Assembly: GCA_965214475.1 (NCBI GenBank)
Contig: OZ243953.1
Coordinates: 248,001 to 312,000, forward strand
DNA from: SIRX01 sp965214475
Lineage (GTDB): Bacteria; Actinomycetota; Rubrobacteria; Rubrobacterales; Rubrobacteraceae
Reading direction: 5' to 3'
DNA: 64,000 nt
The notes under the pieces are model-generated. The model saw nothing but the letters and a program-made list of their open reading frames with translations, had not been told where the DNA came from and made no database searches. How positions within the stretch are numbered: position 1 is the stretch's first letter; each line of letters opens with the position of its first letter. Shown here in pieces: positions 26,984-34,360 of this stretch. A program made the position numbers and the translations under genes.

Positions 26984-28129
26984 ATGCAAAGCAATGGCGG
27001 TGGACCTCTAGCGACGGTGTTTGCGGCTCCGGGGCGCTACGTTCAGGGGCGAGGGGCGATCGATCGTTTAGGTGAGATACTGGAGCAGCTCGGTTCAGGG
27101 AAGCCGCTGATCCTGGAGGACCCGATCGTACGAGAGATCGTGGATGAAGATCTGGACGAGATGACCGGCGCTGAACGCGTGGAGTTCGGGGGCGAATGCT
27201 CTCCGGAGGAGATAGACCGCGTATCGGAGGCTGCTTCGGAGGCCAGCGCCGACGCGGTGGTGGGTATCGGTGGCGGTAAAACCCTGGACACCGCCAAATG
27301 CGCCGCCCATCTCGCGGGCCTGCCGCTCGTCATCGTACCGACCATCGCTTCGACCGACGCTCCGACCAGCTCGCTCTCCGTAGTCTACGATTCTGAAGGA
27401 GCCTTCAAAGAGTACCGTTTCTTCGGCCGCAACCCGGATGCGATAATAGTAGATACCTCGATCATCGTCGGTGCGCCGGTACGCTTTCTGGTGGCCGGAA
27501 TAGGGGATGGGCTCTCCACGTACTTCGAGGCGGACTCTTCATCCAAAACGCGCAAGGAGACGATGGCCGGCGGGGCGCCTACGCTGGCGGCCGTTACGCT
27601 CGCCCGGCTCTGCTACGACACGCTGCTGGAGCACGGCCTTTCGGCCCGGCTGGCGGCGGAGAAAGGTGCGGTTACGCCGGCCTTCGAGAAAGTGGTCGAG
27701 GCGAACACGTTGCTCTCGGGTCTAGGCTTCGAGTCCGGCGGTCTCGCGGCTGCGCACTCGGTACACAACGGGCTGACGGCACTGGAAGGCACGCACGACT
27801 ACTGGCACGGTGAGAAAGTAACCTTCGGCGTGGTTTCCATGCTCATGCTCGAAGAGCGTCCGATGGCTGAGATCGAAGAGTTAGTAGATTTCTGCCTGGA
27901 GGTCGGCTTACCCGTTACCCTGGAAGACATCGGGATAGGAGACGCCGGCCGCGAAGACCTGACCCAGGTGGCCGACGCCGCCTGCGCCGAAGGCGAAACC
28001 ATCCACAATGAGCCGTTCGACGTCTACCCCGAGATGCTAGTAGACGCTATGCTCGCCGCCGACGCCTTCGGCCATCAGCGGCGCGCTGTACTGGAAGGTG
28101 AGGCACGGCTGCCCGCCGTTGCGGATTGA
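26984..28129 (+). CDS. gldA: Glycerol dehydrogenase-family NAD-dependent iron/zinc alcohol dehydrogenase
   Basis: A 381-residue GldA-type enzyme. NAD-binding motif GIGGGKTLDTAK at about 92-103; metal ligands Asp in GIGDGLSTYFEAD, His in AAAHSVHNGL, and His in THDYWHGEKV. Members reduce or oxidise glycerol, dihydroxyacetone, 1,2-propanediol/acetol and methylglyoxal. Next to an SDR and a glyoxalase in an acetone-type monooxygenase locus, oxidation or reduction of acetol/methylglyoxal is the likely job. ATG with AGGGAGG ribosome site. Confidence 0.87.
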   Translation: MQSNGGGPLATVFAAPGRYVQGRGAIDRLGEILEQLGSGKPLILEDPIVREIVDEDLDEMTGAERVEFGGECSPEEIDRVSEAASEASADAVVGIGGGKTLDTAKCAAHLAGLPLVIVPTIASTDAPTSSLSVVYDSEGAFKEYRFFGRNPDAIIVDTSIIVGAPVRFLVAGIGDGLSTYFEADSSSKTRKETMAGGAPTLAAVTLARLCYDTLLEHGLSARLAAEKGAVTPAFEKVVEANTLLSGLGFESGGLAAAHSVHNGLTALEGTHDYWHGEKVTFGVVSMLMLEERPMAEIEELVDFCLEVGLPVTLEDIGIGDAGREDLTQVADAACAEGETIHNEPFDVYPEMLVDAMLAADAFGHQRRAVLEGEARLPAVAD

Positions 28130-28233
28130 GGCAATAGAGACGTTTCGGATAATTGTAAGCTACCCGCTCGGGAGAAGGGTCAGCAGAGACAGACAACTGC
28201 TGATGCAAACTAGATTGCTAAGGAGGAGCAGAG

Positions 28234-29025
28234 ATGGAGCGTAACGGACACGGCAAGGTCGCTTTGGTGACAGGAGCCGCGAGGGGTATTGGGCGCGGCA
28301 TAGCTTTGCGGCTGGCATCAGACGGCTTAGACGTGGCGGTTAACGACATCCCGGACAACAGCGATCAGCTCGACGAAGTAGCCAAAGAGATCCGTGAGAC
28401 GGGGAGTAAAACGACCACCGTTGTCGCGGATGTTTCTGAGGCCGATCAGGTCGAGAACATGGTGAAGGAGGTCGTCGGCGAACTCGGGCAGCTCAACGTT
28501 ATGGTCGCGAACGCCGGGATAGCCCAGGTGGTGCCGCTCATAGAGCTTTCGCCGGAAGACTTCGACCGGATGATCTCGACCAACCTCCGCGGAGTCTTTC
28601 TGTGCTATCAGGCGGCGGCGCGGCAGATGATCGAGCAGGGAGAGGGGGGCAAGATCATCGGCGCCGCTTCTATAGTGGCTTATCGTCCGTTCCCGCTGCT
28701 CGGTCACTACTCCACTTCTAAGTGGGCGGTGCGGGGTCTTACCCAGGCGGCGGCTATGGAGTGGTCGCAGTACGGTATTACGGTCAACGCTTATTGTCCC
28801 GGCATCGTGGGCACGGATATGTGGGACCTCATAGACGAGAAGCTCGCCGAGCACGAAGGCCTGCAAAAAGGCCAGGCCATCGAGAAGTATTCTGACCTGA
28901 TCCATCTGGGCAGGGTTTCGGTCCCAGAAGACGTGGCAGCATACGTATCGTACCTGGCGTCACCCGACTCCGATTACATGACCGGCCAGTCCGTTATGAT
29001 AGACGGCGGCATACAATTCTCGTGA
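28234..29025 (+). CDS. Short-chain dehydrogenase, acetoin/diacetyl reductase-like
   Basis: A 263-residue classical SDR. Cofactor motif TGAARGIGRGI, NAG motif (MVANAGIAQ), catalytic Tyr/Lys in YSTSKWAVRGL and the closing ASPDSDYMTGQSVMIDGGI. The overall pattern (NAYCPGIVGTDMWDLIDEK) resembles acetoin reductase / 2,3-butanediol dehydrogenases. Substrates are vicinal keto-alcohols or diols, which fits acetol handling in this locus. AAGGAGGAG ribosome site. Confidence 0.85.
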   Translation: MERNGHGKVALVTGAARGIGRGIALRLASDGLDVAVNDIPDNSDQLDEVAKEIRETGSKTTTVVADVSEADQVENMVKEVVGELGQLNVMVANAGIAQVVPLIELSPEDFDRMISTNLRGVFLCYQAAARQMIEQGEGGKIIGAASIVAYRPFPLLGHYSTSKWAVRGLTQAAAMEWSQYGITVNAYCPGIVGTDMWDLIDEKLAEHEGLQKGQAIEKYSDLIHLGRVSVPEDVAAYVSYLASPDSDYMTGQSVMIDGGIQFS

Positions 29026-29165
29026 CCTAAAGAGACCCGCCCAAAAGAGGATCGCGGCGACCGTAACCGTCGCGTTCCTTATCAAAGTCTCTACGGTTGG
29101 AAAATATCCGTCGGCTAGAGCAGAATAAACGCGGTGTTCGAAAACGTTCCGGAAAGGACCAAGCA

Positions 29166-29585
29166 ATGGCTGCTACCTACATACACACTTGCTACAGGAT
29201 ACTGGACCCTGAAAAGAGCGAGGACTTCTACGTCGGCAAGCTCGGGCTGAAGAAGGTAGGTGAGATGCACTTCGACACCGCAACCAACTACTTCTTTGCG
29301 CTAGAAGAAGATCCTTCAGAGCCGATGCTGGAGCTTACTCACAACCACGATCAGACCGAACCGTACGATCCGGGTGACGGATACTCGCACGTCGCCTTTA
29401 CCGTGGAAGATCTGGAAGGGACTGTGTCGAAGCTCGAAGAAGACGGCGTCGAAGTCACGCTCCAGCCCAAAACTATGACCGTCGAGGGGCACGACTACAA
29501 AATCGCCTTCGTCGTGGACCCGGACGGCTACAAGATCGAACTAGTAGAGCGCGGCACGATGAAGGTGGGGGACCTCATCCAGTAA
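29166..29585 (+). CDS. Lactoylglutathione lyase / glyoxalase I-family protein
   Basis: A 139-residue VOC-fold protein. Metal-binding His/Glu pattern: HTCYRILDPEKSEDFYVGKL, LELTHNHDQTEPYDPGDGY, SHVAFTVEDLE and DGYKIELVER. Glyoxalase I condenses methylglyoxal with a thiol cofactor; actinomycetes lack glutathione and a mycothiol-type cofactor or a different VOC reaction is possible. ATG 29166 follows AAAGGA; a longer frame from 29097 has no ribosome site. Last gene before the tRNA-Thr insertion site. Confidence 0.85.
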   Translation: MAATYIHTCYRILDPEKSEDFYVGKLGLKKVGEMHFDTATNYFFALEEDPSEPMLELTHNHDQTEPYDPGDGYSHVAFTVEDLEGTVSKLEEDGVEVTLQPKTMTVEGHDYKIAFVVDPDGYKIELVERGTMKVGDLIQ

Positions 29586-29673
29586 GAAGCCTGGAAATCG
29601 GCGCCTGAAGCTTAGCCAGTGGCAAAACCGTGAAAGCCACTCCGCCCTGCGGTACAATCCTTGACCGAAACAA

Positions 29674-29746
29674 GCCGACGTAGCTCAGCAGGTAGAGCAG
29701 CTCACTCGTAATGAGCAGGTCAGCGGTTCGAGTCCGCTCGTCGGCT
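29674..29746 (+). tRNA. tRNA-Thr (anticodon CGT)
   Basis: A complete cloverleaf of 73 nt without encoded CCA: acceptor GCCGACG pairing with CGTCGGC, D arm GCTC/GAGC, anticodon arm GCTCA-CTCGTAA-TGAGC with anticodon CGT, and T arm AGCGG-TTCGAGT-CCGCT. It reads ACG threonine codons. Its 3' part is the attachment site of the 31.7-kb island and remains intact at the left junction. A T-rich run follows at 29751-29755. Confidence 0.95.
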
Positions 29747-29749
29747 CTC
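29704..29749 (+). repeat. attL: 46-bp direct repeat in the 3' half of tRNA-Thr
   Basis: Starts ACTCGTAATGAGC in the anticodon arm and runs to the end of the tRNA plus three bases (CTC). It is identical over 46 bp to 61408-61453. This is the classical crossover region of tyrosine-recombinase elements that use tRNA genes. Confidence 0.92.
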
Positions 29750-29795
29750 CTTTTTCTCTCAATTTGCAGGTAAAACGCGATGAGACGAAATTTCG

Positions 29796-29987
29796 TTGGG
29801 AGACGTTTCGACCCAACTTACCGCAACCGTACCGCAACCCGCTGAGAAGATAAGTCGGTTTGATAGGAGGATCTACGGCAGAGCAGATGGGTCCATGGCC
29901 TATTGGTCCGGCGTACCCTCGCAGGTCACGCTCGATATCCTCCTGAACCTCCGCGACCGCGGTGAGTTGGACGTCGAAGAGAACTGA
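29796..29987 (+). CDS. Possible small protein at the left end of the island
   Basis: Open frame of 63 codons. Its first third covers the 25-bp end repeat and is unlikely to be coding; the ATG at 29895 would give a 30-residue peptide (MAYWSGVPSQVTLDILLNLR then DRGELDVEEN). Its stop overlaps the start of the antitoxin gene by one base, so it may be a leader or a small partner of the module. Not recognised. Confidence 0.3.
   Translation: MGDVSTQLTATVPQPAEKISRFDRRIYGRADGSMAYWSGVPSQVTLDILLNLRDRGELDVEEN
29815..29839 (+). repeat. 25-bp end repeat, left copy
   Basis: AACTTACCGCAACCGTACCG then CAACC; itself contains TACCGCAACC twice in tandem. The same 25 bp occur at 61267-61291 at the other end of the island in the same orientation. 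Lying about 65 bp inside attL, it may be an integrase arm-binding site or a trace of an earlier boundary. Confidence 0.75.
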
Positions 29988-30418
29988 TGGTGCGAGCTGA
30001 CGCTATCAAGCGGTACAATAAGCCACGTAGCAAAGCAGCCACCAAGGAAGATGAACAGGTGCAGCAGTTCGCCATCATAGTGAAGCCAGATCTGGAGAAC
30101 GGCGGTTTTGTCGCCACCGTACCCGACAACCCGGACGTATTGGTCCACGGTGAGACCGAGGAAGCAGCCCTAAAAAACGCCAAGGTGGCTCTCGAACCTG
30201 GAAACGGTGAAGTCGCAGTCCCTGGTTCTGAGAGTGCGGAAAGCGTGCCGCGTTCCTTCGACGTTTCGCCGGACCTGCAAACCCTCGCGGACGATCAAGG
30301 AGTCGAGGTCGCCGACGACTTCGACGCCCTACTCGGCGACTTCTGGCCCGAGGACGAGGATCCGGACGAGTTCGTCGTCGCGCTCCGTGGGTGGCGCCGC
30401 GAGATCCTGGACGCCTAG
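29987..30418 (+). CDS. Antitoxin with HicB-like N-terminal domain, partner of a VapC toxin
   Basis: A 143-residue protein. Residues 22-70 (EQVQQFAIIVKPDLENGGFV, ATVPDNPDVLVHGETEEAAL) match the HicB partial RNase-H fold. The C-terminal 60 residues are acidic (LADDQGVEVADDFDALLGDF) and look like a toxin-wrapping tail of a VapB-type antitoxin. The gene downstream encodes a PIN toxin, not the expected HicA. So it is a hybrid antitoxin, probably neutralising VapC and regulating its own operon. ATG overlaps the preceding stop by one base. Confidence 0.68.
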   Translation: MVRADAIKRYNKPRSKAATKEDEQVQQFAIIVKPDLENGGFVATVPDNPDVLVHGETEEAALKNAKVALEPGNGEVAVPGSESAESVPRSFDVSPDLQTLADDQGVEVADDFDALLGDFWPEDEDPDEFVVALRGWRREILDA

Positions 30419-30431
30419 AGAGCTTCCGTAG

Positions 30432-30857
30432 GTGCCCCCGGTCTCGGCCCCGACAGTGGTCGTAGACACCGACGTCGTATCCTACCTCTTCAAAGGTGAC
30501 TCCAGGGCAGAAGCCTACCGTCCCTACCTGACCGGCAATCTCCTGGTAGTCTCCTTTATGACGGTTGCCGAGCTCGACCGGTGGGCGCTTGAACGCGACT
30601 GGGGCGAGGCTCGCCGCAAACGGATGGGAGAACATCTGCGCAATTTCGTTGTCCATCCCTTTGACCGCTCCGTGTGCCTCCGGTGGGCTGAAGCGACCGA
30701 CGGAGCGCGTCGCAAAGGACGTCCCATAGGCGTCGCTGACGCCTGGATCGCCGCGACCGCCCTCCAGCACGGTCTCTCGCTCGTCACCAACAACGCCGGC
30801 CACTACGCTGGCGTCGAGAACCTCACGATCGTATCCGAGACCGCGCAGCAAGAGTAG
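30432..30857 (+). CDS. vapC: VapC-type PIN-domain toxin
   Basis: A 141-residue PIN-domain ribonuclease. Acidic residues are in VVVDTDVVSYLFKGD, MTVAELDRWALERD, and IGVADAWIAATALQHG, followed by LVTNNAGHYAGVENL: the usual four-acid magnesium site of VapC. Toxins of this kind cut tRNA or rRNA. GTG start 13 bp after the antitoxin stop. The pair makes a type II toxin-antitoxin module at the left end of the island. Confidence 0.88.
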   Translation: MPPVSAPTVVVDTDVVSYLFKGDSRAEAYRPYLTGNLLVVSFMTVAELDRWALERDWGEARRKRMGEHLRNFVVHPFDRSVCLRWAEATDGARRKGRPIGVADAWIAATALQHGLSLVTNNAGHYAGVENLTIVSETAQQE

Positions 30858-30904
30858 GCCTAGTCCCGCGGAGAGTGACGCTGGTCCGGACACCCTCCGG
30901 TACA

Positions 30905-30936
30905 CTATTAACGATTAGGCGGCTTTTTGTTAATAG
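30905..30936. promoter_or_regulatory. Inverted repeat upstream of the MntA-HepT remnant
   Basis: CTATTAAC at 30905-30912 and GTTAATAG at 30929-30936, 16 bases apart, with TTTTTG between. Could be an operator of the lost toxin-antitoxin operon at 31022, or a weak terminator for vapC. Confidence 0.35.
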
Positions 30937-31021
30937 CGACCGACCTTGTTTACACGAGTGAGAATAGCGATGAAGCTCAGATCCGCGGGTAGACCATCAT
31001 CTTGGTGAAGAGGATTGAATT

Positions 31022-31175
31022 GTGACCCGGATGATCGAACTAAACAGGTCTGAGTCGCGTACGTTGTGCGAACGCTACGGCGTCGAACGCCTGCTGGACA
31101 TACTGGCCGCCCTCGACGCTATTGGGCGTTACAAAGGCCGGGGCAGGACGGCTTTCGAGAACGACGAGTTTTGCT
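31022..31175 (+). pseudogene. MntA-HepT toxin-antitoxin remnant, fused by internal deletion
   Basis: The N-terminus RMIELNRSESRTLCERYGVE matches the opening of an MntA-type minimal nucleotidyltransferase (just before its GSxxxG motif). It then joins directly to LLDILAALDAIGRYKGRGRT and AFENDE, which is the opening of a HepT/DUF86 HEPN toxin. So an in-frame deletion removed the catalytic parts of MntA and fused it to HepT. The HepT part is itself cut off at about 31175, where the RES toxin gene (minus strand) ends. The frame runs on to 31378 but that part is antisense to the RES gene. Confidence 0.6.
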
Positions 31176-31769
31176 TTAGCCGTCCCAGTGGACCTCCAGA
31201 TGATACTTGTCTGCGGCCCGTAGCACGATGTTACGGAGCGTATAGATCTCTCCATGCTCTTCGACCCGCAGCTTCCCCGCGCAGCGCTCCGGGAACAGGC
31301 AGTAGTTCCGGTTCTCGCCGGCGTGGCGCGATAGGTAGCGGATGCCGTCGGCCTCAGGGAACCAGCGGAAGAGGCTGAGCGCCCAGCGCTGGGTGACGGG
31401 GTACTGCCTGGACATCCCGATCCGCCCGTCCAGGCCGAGGCGCTTCTGCACGCCCGGATCGTCGAGCGGCACGAGGCGGAGGCTCTCCCGCGAGGCGATG
31501 AGACTCAGTCGTCGCTTTCGTTGGCCGGCTTCCATAACCCGCACGTCTCCGTACACCTCGGCGAAGACGGCGAGGCGGTCGGCGTTGCAGTACAAAGCGG
31601 CGTACTCTCCGGAAGGCGCGTCGAAGCGATACCGTCCAGCGGGATAGCGCCGGGCTTCGAGAGGAGCCTCCTCCCAATGCAGCCGCCAGGCGGAGACTTC
31701 CTCGTCGACCAACTCGAATGAGGCGGGCAAACGTTCTGGGGGCTCCGGAAGCCGTTCGCCCTCTAACAC
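31176..31769 (-). CDS. RES-domain toxin (NAD+ phosphorylase type)
   Basis: A 197-residue RES protein. The R-E-S pattern is visible as RYRFDAPSGEYAALYCN, FAEVYGDVRV and a later Ser (SRESLRLVPLD). RES toxins degrade NAD+ with an ADP-ribosyltransferase-like fold. GTG start. It is 37 bp downstream of its presumed antitoxin on the same strand. Its 3' end abuts the truncated MntA-HepT remnant. Confidence 0.85.
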   Translation of the reverse strand: MLEGERLPEPPERLPASFELVDEEVSAWRLHWEEAPLEARRYPAGRYRFDAPSGEYAALYCNADRLAVFAEVYGDVRVMEAGQRKRRLSLIASRESLRLVPLDDPGVQKRLGLDGRIGMSRQYPVTQRWALSLFRWFPEADGIRYLSRHAGENRNYCLFPERCAGKLRVEEHGEIYTLRNIVLRAADKYHLEVHWDG

Positions 31770-31806
31770 TAGAACCAGCCTCTACTGGACGATGTGTTAG
31801 GTGGCT

Positions 31807-32457
31807 TCAGGCTCCACCCGAGAGCGCGGCCCGGACCACCCCGAGTACGTACTCTTCGGCCTCCGGGTCGCCCGACCGGAGGAGGTCCGCAGGCGTCTCC
31901 CCGTCGCCGGCTTCGCCCTCCACCGCGGCCGGGTTGGTCATCAGGGCGTCGAGGGCGAGCGCGCCAACGCCCGCCTCCTCCGATGCTTCGACCAGGCGAG
32001 GCAACATTCCGAGCGGCCTGCCGTCTTCGCCGAACTGCCACATCGGGTAGTAGATCTCGCGATGTATCGGCAACCTTACGCCCAGGAGCTTCTTCTCCTT
32101 GCGTAACTGTCCGAGCCGCTGTCGACTAACGCCCAGCCGCTCCTGTAACTCCGAGCCTGAGAGCGAACGCTCCTCTATCCCCCTGTAGCGGGCGAAGACC
32201 CGCAGTTTGTTGCGTACCTCCAACTCTTCGAGGCTATCCGAATGCCGCTCGTTCTCCTCTCGCCGGAGCTTGTTCTCAAGAGCAGCGATGTCCGCAGAGG
32301 AACCGTCGAGCAGGACGCGCGCGATACCACTGACCGCACCAGACAACGCCTCTCGCTCGCCTCTCGGCAATTCCAGAAAGCTCTTCTCGACCTCCGGGTC
32401 CAACAGTCTCGGCGCCACGGTTACTCCTTTTCGCGCAAGAACGTCAAGTGAGGCCAT
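31807..32457 (-). CDS. RES-toxin antitoxin (Xre/MbcA/ParS-like)
   Basis: A protein of about 216 residues. The middle has a DNA-binding segment (LSGSELQERLGVSRQRLGQL, RKEKKLLGVRLP). The C-terminus (MTNPAAVEGEAGDGETPADL, LRSGDPEAEEYVLGVVRAA) matches the toxin-binding end of MbcA/ParS/Xre antitoxins. I choose the ATG at 32457 (MASLDVLARKGVTV); the frame is open to 32484. Two 17-bp direct copies of CGCG(C/T)AAGAACGTCAAG at 32432-32448 and 32469-32485 flank the start and may be the autoregulatory operator. Confidence 0.75.
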   Translation of the reverse strand: MASLDVLARKGVTVAPRLLDPEVEKSFLELPRGEREALSGAVSGIARVLLDGSSADIAALENKLRREENERHSDSLEELEVRNKLRVFARYRGIEERSLSGSELQERLGVSRQRLGQLRKEKKLLGVRLPIHREIYYPMWQFGEDGRPLGMLPRLVEASEEAGVGALALDALMTNPAAVEGEAGDGETPADLLRSGDPEAEEYVLGVVRAALSGGA

Positions 32458-32485
32458 TTTATCCGCGCCGCGTAAGAACGTCAAG
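32432..32485 (+). repeat. Pair of 17-bp direct repeats at the antitoxin start
   Basis: CGCGCAAGAACGTCAAG (32432-32448) and CGCGTAAGAACGTCAAG (32469-32485), one mismatch, 37 bp apart. One lies in the first codons of the antitoxin, the other just upstream of its start and at the 3' end of the integrase region. Confidence 0.6.
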
Positions 32486-32490
32486 ACTCG

Positions 32491-33639
32491 TCAAAGTCCC
32501 AGGGCGTCGTCCATCGCGTCGGCTAGTCCGTCGCCCATGCCGGGCAGGACGTGGGAGTAGGTGTCGAGGGTGAGTGAGATGTTGGCGTGTCCCAGGAGAT
32601 CCTGGACGAACTTGGGGTGCTGTCCCATCTTGAGCAGCGTCGTGGCGCAGGTATGACGGAGGTCGTGGAAGCGTATGTCCGGCAGTCCCGCCTTCTTGAG
32701 TAACGGTTTGAAGCTGCGCCGGTCTATGTTGGAGGGTTCGAGCGGCGTACCGACCTCGGTGGTGAAGACGAGCCCCTCATCCTGATACAGAGAGCCGGCC
32801 TTTAGCTTCTCCTCCGCCTGCCGCGCCCGGTGGGCCTTCAATGCCTCCACTGCACGACGGGGCAGTCGGACGGCCCGTCCCTTACCGCTCTTCGGGGTCG
32901 TGAACTTCAGTCCGGAGCCGTCGCGCATCCTCTGGAGTTGCCGGGCAACCCTGAGCGTGGCTTTGGGGCCGAGGTCCAGGTCCGTCCACTTCAGCCCCAG
33001 AAGCTCGCCGCGCCGCAACCCGCACGAGAGAGCCAGCACATAAATGGCCTCGAAGCGATCTCCAGCTTCGCGAGCCGTTTCGAGCAACTGCCTCGCTTCC
33101 TCGGGGGAGAGCGCTCGCACCTCCTCGCGCACCAGCTTCGGTATGTCCACGGCATCCGCCACGTTACGAGGCACGAGTCCCCAACGCAGTGCTTGTTTGA
33201 GCGCGCGATGCAGCACCGCGTGTATATAGCGGACACTCGAAGAAGAGAGGCCGGAGTCGAGCTTCTGACGATAGAGGCTCTGGACGTGTGTGGGAGAGAG
33301 GCTCTTCAGCTTGATCCTCCCGAGCGCCGGCACGATATGACGCCTCACCTGCAACTGATAGTTCGAGAGCGTCCGGGGCCGCACGTTCTCCCTCACCGAG
33401 TCCTTGAGCCACCGCTCCAGATATCCCTCGACCGTGAGACCCTCGTCATCGAAGAAGAGACCGTCTTCCCTATCCGAGAGAGCCTTTGCAAGCCTCTTCG
33501 CAACTTCGGCCCTCGTCTTACCGTAGATCGTCTTCCGCTTGCGCCCCTCAGCCGTGAACACCACATACTCGGCACGCCAGGCACCGTTCTTGCGACGGCT
33601 GATACTCCCTTCTCCATTACCCCGCTTACCCATCTCCAC
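32491..33639 (-). CDS. int: Tyrosine recombinase / integrase of the island
   Basis: A 382-residue phage-type integrase. N-terminal arm-binding region (GSISRRKNGAWRAEYVVFTA), a SAM-like core-binding domain (VEGYLERWLKDSVRENVRPR), and the catalytic domain: Arg in LSCGLRRGELLGLKW, HDLRHTCATTLL, LLGHANISLTLDTYSHV with the nucleophilic Tyr. It would cut and join at the 46-bp tRNA repeat. It is located 2.7 kb from attL and reads toward it, downstream of which are the RES module genes in the same direction. Full length, so probably active. Confidence 0.92.
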   Translation of the reverse strand: MEMGKRGNGEGSISRRKNGAWRAEYVVFTAEGRKRKTIYGKTRAEVAKRLAKALSDREDGLFFDDEGLTVEGYLERWLKDSVRENVRPRTLSNYQLQVRRHIVPALGRIKLKSLSPTHVQSLYRQKLDSGLSSSSVRYIHAVLHRALKQALRWGLVPRNVADAVDIPKLVREEVRALSPEEARQLLETAREAGDRFEAIYVLALSCGLRRGELLGLKWTDLDLGPKATLRVARQLQRMRDGSGLKFTTPKSGKGRAVRLPRRAVEALKAHRARQAEEKLKAGSLYQDEGLVFTTEVGTPLEPSNIDRRSFKPLLKKAGLPDIRFHDLRHTCATTLLKMGQHPKFVQDLLGHANISLTLDTYSHVLPGMGDGLADAMDDALGL

Positions 33640-33869
33640 TACTCCTCTCTATTGGTCCGTTACATTGAATGATCTTTGATCTCTTCTCCGGCGATGTCAA
33701 TGATCTACTTGCTACAATAAAAAGCTGCCGAGTTTTGCCTCCTTCCGGTCTGCGGACGAAAAGCTCCCGTCTCGGGGAAGGAAGCTCGGATGCCGGGTAG
33801 AATGAGAGCAGAGCCTTTGCGATGAGGCGAAGTCATGGGCCAGCCTTGCTGACGGGAGGTGCGAACACC

Positions 33870-34109
33870 ATGAATCGACAAACGAAAAACACCGAAGGAG
33901 AGAGGAGCCCGGGCGAAGTGTACGAGAGGTTCCGTGGGCTCGTGGAAGGTTGGATGGCCGAGGATCTTTCCTACGATAGAGAGGCGTGGCCCGAGCTCAG
34001 GGAGGGCCTCGACCGCAATCGTTCCGAGTACCGCAAGCACTTCCCCCAAGACGAACCGAAAGCCGAAAGGAGGCCGACATGTCTGAGGCGTCAGACCAGA
34101 GACCAGTAG
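33870..34109 (+). CDS. Small hypothetical protein, first of a tandem pair
   Basis: A 79-residue protein, ATG 33870 after GGGAGGTG. The core, VEGWMAEDLSYDREAWPELR then EGLDRNRSEYRKHF, is repeated in the next gene (DEWMADESGYAEETWPELKE, ALDRDRLGYRKLF), so the two are paralogues. They precede a PIN toxin, so one or both are candidate antitoxins; no known domain recognised. Its 3' end overlaps the next gene by 31 bp. Confidence 0.55.
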   Translation: MNRQTKNTEGERSPGEVYERFRGLVEGWMAEDLSYDREAWPELREGLDRNRSEYRKHFPQDEPKAERRPTCLRRQTRDQ

Positions 34110-34360
34110 ACTCCAACGATGATCGGGATGTAGAGCGGGCCCTGGTCGAAAGCCTGAAAGCTCTGGACCGTAACGGCCGGCTGGCCGTGCTGAAGTTCTC
34201 ACGCGGCCTCCAACAGGAGGAAGAACGCCCCAACCGCGGAGCCATACGCCTCCTCGACGAGTGGATGGCTGACGAGTCGGGTTACGCCGAGGAGACCTGG
34301 CCGGAGTTGAAAGAAGCTCTCGACCGGGATCGCCTCGGGTACCGCAAGCTCTTTGAGTAG
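34079..34360 (+). CDS. Small hypothetical protein, second of the tandem pair, candidate VapC antitoxin
   Basis: A 93-residue protein, ATG 34079 after AAAGGAGG. N-terminal acidic region, then ALVESLKALDRNGRLAVLKF and the shared C-terminal motif with Trp-Met and Arg-x-x-Tyr-Arg-Lys. It overlaps the PIN toxin gene by 8 bp, the usual coupling of antitoxin to toxin. Confidence 0.6.
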   Translation: MSEASDQRPVDSNDDRDVERALVESLKALDRNGRLAVLKFSRGLQQEEERPNRGAIRLLDEWMADESGYAEETWPELKEALDRDRLGYRKLFE

